Shown piece after piece: positions 39,811 to 45,530 of a DNA stretch of 45,530 nt. The translations under genes and the position numbers were made by a program. Source of the stretch: an uncultured Alteromonadales bacterium (GTDB lineage Bacteria; Pseudomonadota; Gammaproteobacteria; Pseudomonadales; Cellvibrionaceae); contig CALMJT010000084.1 in assembly GCA_937864365.1 (NCBI GenBank), forward strand, positions 1-45,530. Direction: 5' to 3'. The notes beneath the pieces are model-generated. The model was not told where the DNA came from. It made no database searches and saw only the letters and a program-made list of their open reading frames with translations. The stretch's first letter is position 1; the number at the start of each line of letters is the position of its first letter.

Positions 39811-40079
39811 AACCCCTAGAAGAACGTGAACTCTCGGATCACTTTCGTTTTGCTTACAAAGAAGCCACGCATTCGCCGATTGGTTTAAAAGAAATCGAAC
39901 GAATAAAAATTGCTAATCAAACTCAGCAATTTATTAATAACGGCGGCACCATTAAAACCGCGCGCACCGCACCGTTTAAACACAAAAAAACATCGTACAC
40001 AAAAGCCATGCAAGCCGTACACGAAAAACGCGCGGCTAAATCAAAAGCCGTGGCCAAAAAACCGGAGGCAAACACATGA
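39807..40079 (+). CDS. Basic hypothetical early protein, 90 aa
   Basis: A lysine-rich protein; the N-terminal half (LEERELSDHFRFAYKEATHS) is helical and the C-terminal half is repetitive and basic (HEKRAAKSKAVAKKPE), suggesting nucleic-acid binding. Overlaps of four bases with both neighbours show tight translational coupling. Function unknown. Confidence 0.6.
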   Translation: MKPLEERELSDHFRFAYKEATHSPIGLKEIERIKIANQTQQFINNGGTIKTARTAPFKHKKTSYTKAMQAVHEKRAAKSKAVAKKPEANT

Positions 40080-40636
40080 TTTTAATCGGCATAGCAGGGC
40101 GCGCACGTTCTGGAAAAACCACTACCGCGGAACATATTGCAGCGTGTTTAAGTTTAGATTTATACCATATTGCATATCCGGTAAAACAAGCGTGTGCGGC
40201 GGTTTTGAGTATTACACCTTTGCAATTTGATGCCTTAAATCGCAATAAAAAATTGCCCGAACTCAACCTAACACCGCGCGAATTTATGCAATACATGGGC
40301 GATTTATTAATTACCGCAAACTCACATTTTTTAATTAATCGCACCAAATACACCATCGAAACCCATTATAGTTTTGATTGGCAAAACACCGCAGGCTACG
40401 TAATTGGCGATGTTCGCACTGCAAACGAAGCCGATTACATTTACCAAAATGGCGGCTTTTTAATTCACGTACAACGCGACGAAACAGCCCAAACACCCGC
40501 GCACCGTACCGAAAACGATTTAACCATTCGTGAATGCGATTATTTAATTACCAATAATGGCGACACCCGAGAGCTACAGGAAAAACTCGACATGTTGGTA
40601 GATGTCTTAAAAAATCGGTTAAAAGTAACGGCGTAA
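40076..40636 (+). CDS. Phage deoxynucleoside monophosphate kinase-like protein
   Basis: 186 residues with the P-loop IGIAGRARSGKTTTAEHIA (about 4-22). Further blocks typical of phage dNMP kinases are LTPREFMQYMGDLLI and AGYVIGDVRTANEADYI; the latter is the 'DVR..NEA' motif that contacts the nucleotide. It would phosphorylate dNMPs to supply DNA synthesis. Near the C-terminus, IRECDYLITNNGD matches the family ending. It lies in the early operon upstream of integrase. Confidence 0.8.
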   Translation: MILIGIAGRARSGKTTTAEHIAACLSLDLYHIAYPVKQACAAVLSITPLQFDALNRNKKLPELNLTPREFMQYMGDLLITANSHFLINRTKYTIETHYSFDWQNTAGYVIGDVRTANEADYIYQNGGFLIHVQRDETAQTPAHRTENDLTIRECDYLITNNGDTRELQEKLDMLVDVLKNRLKVTA

Positions 40637-40638
40637 TT

Positions 40639-41103
40639 ATGTACCTACTTCCCGCAGGTTGGCACGACGCAGAAAGCGCCGCAGAACTACTTGCGCGCAA
40701 AGTGTTAGAACCTTTCGATAAAAAAGCGATTCATAAAAATCGCATTTTAGCGGCCTTGCGGGATTTTGGCTGGATACACACCGACTTTAAAAACGGTAAA
40801 AAAGGCGAACATAACTTACCAAAGCGCGAACTTGCGCAAGCCGGTTTATTAGCAAAACAAAACCGCTCTTACACCTTGCGCGGCGAAGTAAAAATACAAA
40901 AAGAATTTTACGTAGTACTTATCTCGGCAAAAGCATTGCCAATTTTAGAATATTACTTTAGCACCGGTGCAATACCGGAATTAAAATTTAATATACCAAA
41001 ACCCCCTAAATCAACCGTCAGCGAACTGCCACGGCCACAAGTAAAAGCCAAGGTGAATAGCCAGTCACGCCTTGCGGTTTTAAACGAACTGAATAATTTA
41101 TAG
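40639..41103 (+). CDS. Hypothetical early protein, 154 aa
   Basis: A basic protein. The central part (HKNRILAALRDFGWIHTDFK, then PKRELAQAGLLAKQ) suggests a winged-helix fold, and the C-terminal third is proline-rich and disordered. It starts two bases after the kinase gene stop. From 41104 to 41206 there is only a 21-codon frame (41112-41177) of doubtful value. Confidence 0.55.
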   Translation: MYLLPAGWHDAESAAELLARKVLEPFDKKAIHKNRILAALRDFGWIHTDFKNGKKGEHNLPKRELAQAGLLAKQNRSYTLRGEVKIQKEFYVVLISAKALPILEYYFSTGAIPELKFNIPKPPKSTVSELPRPQVKAKVNSQSRLAVLNELNNL

Positions 41104-41206
41104 AGGTTAAAATGACCAGCATTTTAGCGGTAACCCACGAAATTTACGTTTTTAGCGAAAACCTTCCACCGTTTTAATTTAACCTTCCATTAACCTAACG
41201 AATAAA

Positions 41207-41443
41207 ATGGTTATGCCACTCGATATTATAAATTTTGAAGACTTAAAAGCGCTCTCGGGTATTAAAACGGTAGGGCCACTAAAACAGTGGCTCACCGATA
41301 GCAATATCTATTTTTGGACCGATGCCAAAGGCAAGCCGGTAACAATTAAGGAGCATCTAGTGGCAACATCAAAACATACAACCAACGCACAAACACCAAC
41401 AGCGATACGATTACCGCCACAAGCTTATGCCAAGAAAACGTGA
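41207..41443 (+). CDS. xis: Excisionase-like protein (DUF4224 type)
   Basis: About 78 residues. NFEDLKALSGIKTVGPLKQW then LTDSNIYFWTDAKGKPVT follows the DUF4224 pattern of a small winged helix often encoded next to phage integrases. Translation may start at the third codon (ATG at 41213). It overlaps the integrase start by 17 bases. In this position it probably directs excision, as Xis does. Confidence 0.65.
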   Translation: MVMPLDIINFEDLKALSGIKTVGPLKQWLTDSNIYFWTDAKGKPVTIKEHLVATSKHTTNAQTPTAIRLPPQAYAKKT

Positions 41444-42491
41444 CCCTAAAAATAATTGGATGCCACCCAATACGAAGTTACACCAAGGGTGGTTTGTTTT
41501 TTACCGCCAAGCAACAAAAGAATATAAAAAACTTTGCAAAGCAAACGAACCCAGATGGGTTTTGCTAAAAGCGTATGACGACTTTATTAATGAAGCCTCT
41601 GCAACTTTTGCGGATTGTATTAAAGCGTATATTGATTCTACTCAGTTTAAACAACTGGCCACCGCAACGCAGCGTAATTATTTAAACGCAATTGCCACCA
41701 GCGAAAATATCGAAATTGCCTACACTTTTGGGCACATGCCACCAAACGATATAACCCCGCCCGACATTCAACGATTTATGGATGCCTGGGCGGTAACGCC
41801 TCACAAAGCCAACACCATGCTTGCAGTGCTCACTAATATTTTTAATTGGAATATTGCCCGTGGTCACATATTGATCGATAACCCGTGCAAGACCATTAAA
41901 AAATACTCCTCTAAGCAAGGTGGTCATTATGTTAGCGATGCAGATTATTTTGCGTTCTTCGATTATTTAATTAACAACGGTTATCACGCCCACGCGTATG
42001 CTATGGCCTTGCAGTACCTGTGCGGCGCTCGCCAACAGGATGTGTTGCGCTTATTGCGCAATCCGCCAACGAATCCAGATGAAAAAGATAGCTACTTGCT
42101 GGAACGCGGCATTTATATTTACCAGCAAAAAACCGGTAAGCGACAGGTTAAGTTGTGGAATGATGATCTGTTAAACATAGTACAAGCCGCATTAGCACTG
42201 CGCGACAGTCGATACGTGATTTGCCGAAAAGACGGCGAACGCTATACCCGCGGTGGATTTAATACGATTTGGAACCGACAACAAAGAGACGCCATAGAGC
42301 AGGGCGTTATATCACGCCGATTTGGTAATCACGGCATGAAACGCAAAGCGGGATCAGACATTGACGGGCAGTCACGACGCAACTTTTTAGGCCACAAAAG
42401 CACCAGTATTTCGGAAATATACAACCATACACCGGATGAGGTTTTGTCGCTTAAATTGCCATCAAAGAAGCACATTAAGAATGGTGATTAA
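41427..42491 (+). CDS. int: Tyrosine recombinase integrase
   Basis: 354 residues. There is an N-terminal arm-binding region and a core-binding domain at ~60-165 (ATATQRNYLNAIATSENIEI). The catalytic domain has the first Arg in LQYLCGARQQDVLRLLR, a His in FGNHGMKRKAGSD, LGHKS and the nucleophile Tyr in ISEIYNHTPDEV. It joins phage and host at the tRNA-Ala gene beside it: the stop is only 52 bases from the tRNA end. A 75-bp scrap of a sister gene sits at the other attachment site. Confidence 0.92.
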   Translation: MPRKRDPKNNWMPPNTKLHQGWFVFYRQATKEYKKLCKANEPRWVLLKAYDDFINEASATFADCIKAYIDSTQFKQLATATQRNYLNAIATSENIEIAYTFGHMPPNDITPPDIQRFMDAWAVTPHKANTMLAVLTNIFNWNIARGHILIDNPCKTIKKYSSKQGGHYVSDADYFAFFDYLINNGYHAHAYAMALQYLCGARQQDVLRLLRNPPTNPDEKDSYLLERGIYIYQQKTGKRQVKLWNDDLLNIVQAALALRDSRYVICRKDGERYTRGGFNTIWNRQQRDAIEQGVISRRFGNHGMKRKAGSDIDGQSRRNFLGHKSTSISEIYNHTPDEVLSLKLPSKKHIKNGD

Positions 42492-42520
42492 GAATATTTA
42501 GGCTTGAAAATCTGGAGTGA

Positions 42521-42590
42521 TGAACGTAAGTCATTGATTTTATTGGTGGAGCCTAGCGGGATCGAACCGCTGACCTCAACACTGCCAGTG
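42521..42590. repeat. Right attachment site (70-bp direct repeat)
   Basis: Identical to 3887-3956. It overlaps the tRNA-Ala gene from its 3' end to the anticodon arm, so integration keeps the tRNA intact here and leaves a 47-base tRNA fragment at the left end. Confidence 0.92.
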
Positions 42591-42619
42591 TTGCGCTCTC
42601 CCAGCTGAGCTAAGGCCCC
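42544..42619 (-). tRNA. tRNA-Ala (anticodon GGC)
   Basis: 76 nt with an encoded CCA end. The acceptor GGGGCCT pairs with AGGCTCC and includes the G3-U70 wobble that marks alanine tRNAs. The anticodon loop is CTGGCAG and the T-loop TTCGATC. It is the integration target of the prophage and of the older relic. Confidence 0.97.
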
Positions 42620-42658
42620 AAAAGAGGAATTCAAGAGTCGTATCTCGAACAGGCGCGC

Positions 42659-42686
42659 ATTCTATCATTCGGTGCTCAGCTGTCAA
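42659..42686 (-). promoter_or_regulatory. tRNA-Ala promoter
   Basis: On the minus strand TTGACA (42686-42681), a 16-base spacer and TAGAAT (42664-42659) form a near-consensus sigma70 promoter. The GC-rich stretch GCGCGCC follows the -10, the discriminator type seen in stringently controlled stable RNA genes. Confidence 0.88.
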
Positions 42687-42810
42687 TGGTATTGGTGAAA
42701 GTTTTCGAGATATCAGAAGATTCAATACAGCTACGGCGGTATATCGTCGATGTTTGCCGAAAATCAGAGCAAATAATGCCCATGTTGGATGATTTCTAAT
42801 TGATCCATCC

Positions 42811-43815
42811 TCAAGATGTGGTGTGCTGCAAAGTATTTGTTGCCTCATTTAAAAACAGCTTTGAATATATTGATCGAAAATACAAAATGATCGTAATAAT
42901 TAATGTAAACGGTATTACGAACACTGAGAGCAGTTCGTAAAGTAAGTGTTTGTACCAGTTTGAATAAAAATACCTCAAATATTTATCAAAGTTTACATGT
43001 ATAATTTCAAATTTTTTAAGCAGTGATTTGGCTTGTTTCTCTCTAAAATTCGTATGCTTCTCTTCTAAACTGGTTGTCGACTTTTTATTATCAATAGAAT
43101 CTTCTGATGTTTTCTCTTGAAAATTATTTTGAGTGATGGCCGTAATTTGCTTATGCAGGTTATCTAAGTTGTTTAAATGCTTATCAGTGTAAGTGGTTGT
43201 AATGGTGTGAGAAAAAAGTGCAGCAACGTGTATTGAATAGGGTATTATTAGATGTATGTTAATGAATAATATGGAAAGCCAATAGGTTAATTTTTTAGAA
43301 AACGTAAAAAGAAAAAATTTCTTCCAATAGGATAATATAAAAAAAGACAAGAATATTATTAATAAGATGTTGAGAATAAATGTTGTTGAATCATGCGTTA
43401 TTGCCAAGATAAGTTGTAAGACCGAAACCGCAATTAATAGATACTCTGCGTGATTTCTAGCCTGCGATGTTTGATCTGCGAGTGCAGTTATTTCTTTACC
43501 GATAGTAATTTGTGTATCAACTAAAAAGTTTATACCGAATTCGGCACTTTCTAAAGCTTTGTATAGGCCTTCGATTCCAGAGAGAAAGAATATTGTTTTG
43601 GTAATTCGCTCTTCTGAAGTAAACAAATAGGCGTTGTTTTCTCTAAATAATGTGTCATTTACTAGAGATTCAGAAATGGCTTCGGAGTCAAGAAAATTAA
43701 ATGCAGCAATGAAAGATGTTAAAGCGATTATTATGCACATTTTAATCGTGATAGTTTTTCTTATGTTGGTGAAATTTTTGATGAAGTTGATGGTGAGCTT
43801 ATTGAGTGATTTCAT
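42811..43815 (-). CDS. Multi-span membrane protein of unknown function
   Basis: 334 residues. Hydrophobic segments lie at about 25-42 (MCIIIALTSFIAAFNFL), 125-145, 147-165 (FILNILLIIFLSFFILSYW), 178-198 and 300-318 (VFVIPFTLIITIILYF). A periplasmic-type loop follows the first, and a charged stretch at ~215-285 (EKTSEDSIDNKKSTTSLEEK) precedes the last. It lies 12 bases after the GH25 lysozyme gene, in one operon. It is host DNA beyond the tRNA. No family is recognised. Confidence 0.6.
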   Translation of the reverse strand: MKSLNKLTINFIKNFTNIRKTITIKMCIIIALTSFIAAFNFLDSEAISESLVNDTLFRENNAYLFTSEERITKTIFFLSGIEGLYKALESAEFGINFLVDTQITIGKEITALADQTSQARNHAEYLLIAVSVLQLILAITHDSTTFILNILLIIFLSFFILSYWKKFFLFTFSKKLTYWLSILFINIHLIIPYSIHVAALFSHTITTTYTDKHLNNLDNLHKQITAITQNNFQEKTSEDSIDNKKSTTSLEEKHTNFREKQAKSLLKKFEIIHVNFDKYLRYFYSNWYKHLLYELLSVFVIPFTLIITIILYFRSIYSKLFLNEATNTLQHTTS

Positions 43816-43827
43816 GGTTGTTATTCT

Positions 43828-44607
43828 CTAATGTGAGCAAAAAATATTATTTTTTAACATGCTCTTTCCATTAAAAGTGTCGTGATCAACAGAGTTTTGA
43901 ATACCCTGAAGTTTAAAGCTTTGTGAGTTTTGCCAGAGTAGCCAGTCGTCCACATTCTGTGGCAGGGTGATCTCCTCTGCATAGTCAGATATCCATAAAT
44001 AATATTCAGTAAAATCCGCGTTAAGATATTCATTCCAAAAATATCGATTTGTATAAATTATCGGTTTGCATTGAGTTTCTTTTTCTATTTTTGCCAGCCA
44101 AGCTTTTAGTCGTGTTTGAATTTCGGTTGAACTAACATCACCAGTGATTTCGATATCTACCACTGGTGGAAGCTTATGGTTTGTACCGGTTTTTTCTAAA
44201 TAGAAGTTGGCTTGGTGAATAGGGTCAATGTCGGGTTCGAAAAAATGATAACTGCCAAACGGTATGTTCAATTGTTCAAGTTCAGATTTGTGCTGCTGAT
44301 AAGTAGGGTCTATAAAATTATTTCCCTGGGTAGATTTTAAAAATACAAAATCTATTTTTTGTTCTATAACTTCGGTCCAATTAATTTCTCCTTGAAAATG
44401 AGAAACATCAATCCCGTTATTTAAAGCAGGTTCTTTTTGTATGGGTGCGGATTTATTTTTATAGCTAATTAAGTTTGAGCTGGTTGTGTTGTCGTTGAAA
44501 TACAATGTGTGCAAGTTGGGTCTTAAGATCGATATTATGCCAACAAAAATCACCATTGTTAAAATTTTCGTCTCGTTTTGAGATTTTGGCTTTTCGCTAT
44601 TATTCAT
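43828..44607 (-). CDS. GH25-family lysozyme with N-terminal membrane anchor
   Basis: 259 residues. A span at about 15-29 (ILTMVIFVGIISILRP) acts as signal anchor. The GH25 domain starts NNGIDVSHFQGEINWTEVIE, with the first Asp at DVSHFQG, continues FVFLKSTQG and GSYHFFEPDIDP, and has the catalytic Asp/Glu pair in PPVVDIE, then PIIYTNRYFWNEYL and DWLLWQNSQ. It cuts the glycan strand of peptidoglycan on the periplasmic side. It is co-transcribed with the membrane protein at 42811, which may be its partner or immunity protein. Confidence 0.85.
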   Translation of the reverse strand: MNNSEKPKSQNETKILTMVIFVGIISILRPNLHTLYFNDNTTSSNLISYKNKSAPIQKEPALNNGIDVSHFQGEINWTEVIEQKIDFVFLKSTQGNNFIDPTYQQHKSELEQLNIPFGSYHFFEPDIDPIHQANFYLEKTGTNHKLPPVVDIEITGDVSSTEIQTRLKAWLAKIEKETQCKPIIYTNRYFWNEYLNADFTEYYLWISDYAEEITLPQNVDDWLLWQNSQSFKLQGIQNSVDHDTFNGKSMLKNNIFCSH

Positions 44608-44701
44608 TTTATTTAACTAATTACATGTTGAAATGAGCTGTAATTTTTATCGTCTTATTTTGGTGGTAATGTTTGGTCATTCTTTATTTAGGGTTTCTAT
44701 T

Positions 44702-45481
44702 ATGAAAATAATAAATAAGTCAGCTGAAAGTTCTCAGTTGTATGAGGTAGAGCGTTTTGTAAATAAAGTCGATGTATTTTTTAGTTGTGTGCATGACCTA
44801 TTTTTTGAGTTTAATAACTATTTTAAAGGTATAAAGATAGCATTTTTAAATCTTAAGCTTCTTCAGGGTAAGGAGTTATGTTTAACCGAGGTAGACTTAA
44901 ACGCGGCCCTAACCATTGAAAATGCTAACTTGAAAAATATAGGTGTTACTTGTCAGAAACGGGAGGGTAAAATCATTTTCTCGTCAGTGCCAAGTAAGTT
45001 ATTGTGTCAAGTAGATGCAAAACAGTTACAAATTCACACAGGTTCTCTTGAGTTGGCTGGTAACATTTTTGGTGAAGTAGAGGTAATGCTTATCAAAAAT
45101 GATGCTTATCATGATTTGAGTTTGCCCATTTTTTTTCGAATTGCAACTGATAAATTTTCAAAATTGTCTATTACGGCTGGAATGAAAAATGCGCTAAATT
45201 TTTCTTGGTACGGACAAAGTCTGTCGATAAATGAGGTGCTGGTACAATGCGAGCAGGCCTCGCTATTACATTCTCCAACAGCCATTGTTGGAGCTTCTGG
45301 TAGTGGTAAGGTATTGGCTGCTTATAGTGTTCACTGTTTTAAAGTAGGTGTTTACTCACCTTTTATCATTCTGGATTGCTCTAAGGTTGATCTTGGTATA
45401 TTTCGAGAGACTCTTACTAGGTCTATTAGTTTAGCAGTGGGTGGGAGTCTATATTTAAAAAAATTATCGGATTTAACTAAA
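44702..45481 (+). pseudogene. Sigma54-type AAA+ regulator, cut off by an IS end
   Basis: From the ATG at 44702 (an ATG at 44633 would add 23 residues) an unrecognised N-terminal region of ~190 residues leads into an NtrC-like AAA+ start: Walker A in AIVGASGSGKVLAAY, PFIILDCSKVDLG, then GGSLYLKKLSDLTK, the place of the usual GGTLFLDEI (Walker B Asp-Glu is absent). The frame then runs into the IS repeat at 45482 and stops within it. The rest of the ATPase and any DNA-binding domain are missing here. It is divergent from the GH25 gene. Confidence 0.6.
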
Positions 45482-45498
45482 GGAACCTCTGATTAACC
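45482..45498. repeat. IS-type terminal inverted repeat, right window end
   Basis: GGAACCTCTGATTAACC, the exact inverse of 38-54. An insertion sequence probably begins here and extends past the window, interrupting the regulator gene. Confidence 0.6.
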
Positions 45499-45530
45499 TA
45501 AAAATATTTAGATTATTATTTGAGAATACC

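Noticed and set aside
41112-41177. 21-codon frame between the 154-aa gene and the excisionase-like gene
   Set aside because: It is too short and has no clear relatives or structure; it may be a leader peptide but cannot be supported.

Overview
The window is an almost complete lambda-like siphovirus prophage integrated in a tRNA-Ala gene of a Gram-negative bacterium. It lies beside the collapsed remains of an older, related prophage, and both window ends touch insertion-sequence-like inverted repeats. The moderately AT-rich composition and the family mix (YafNO, ParDE, zeta toxin, Rha, YdaS-type Cro, lambda-type GpA/portal/gpU/gpZ/gpJ) suggest a marine-type gammaproteobacterium. The genus cannot be fixed from this sequence alone.

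Layout. 1-241: IS ends and a MITE-like piece. 242-492: nothing recognised. 493-3860: relic prophage, with decayed copies of left-end genes (ParD-tail, 62-aa antitoxin, Rha 3' end), cargo (BRCT protein, voltage-gated K+ channel, YafN-type antitoxin with a frameshifted YafO), then a parD scrap joined to an integrase 3' scrap. 1046-1358 holds no recognised gene. 3887-3956 is the left attachment repeat. 3887-42590: the present prophage, bounded by a perfect 70-bp direct repeat that includes the 3' part of tRNA-Ala(GGC), so the predicted excised circle is 38,634 bp. 42544-42619: the intact tRNA with its own promoter. 42811-45480: host genes (membrane protein, GH25 lysozyme, truncated sigma54-type regulator).

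Inside the prophage, the left-end accessory block (4041-9930) has a zeta toxin-antitoxin pair, an Rha-type regulator behind a structured leader resembling the P1/P7 c4 antisense-RNA immunity region, a lipoprotein, a membrane protein, a DUF5131 protein and a parDE locus with a broken parE. Reading leftward from 31,981 to 10,032 on the minus strand the order is lambda-like: replication initiator, unknown gene, lysis genes, a probable cos region, small and large terminase, gpW-like joiner, portal, protease-capsid fusion, head completion, gpZ, gpU, tail tube, gpG/gpGT with a -1 slippery site, tape measure, tail-tip proteins, NlpC/P60 and gpJ.

The switch is at 36992-38172. A Cro-like gene and an S24-type repressor diverge across an 18-bp operator, and a near-identical operator lies on the promoter of the rightward early operon (38324-42491), which ends in an excisionase-like gene and the integrase. 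The repressor lacks both the Ala-Gly cleavage site and the catalytic lysine, so induction probably needs an antirepressor; the RNA-controlled Rha gene is a candidate.

The least explained part is 32115-36942. Small leftward early genes alternate with seven rightward genes. Several of these encode related single-span membrane proteins with cytoplasmic tails, and some share duplicated leader sequences. This looks like a growing set of lysogenic-conversion or superinfection-exclusion genes and is the best candidate for an undescribed system.
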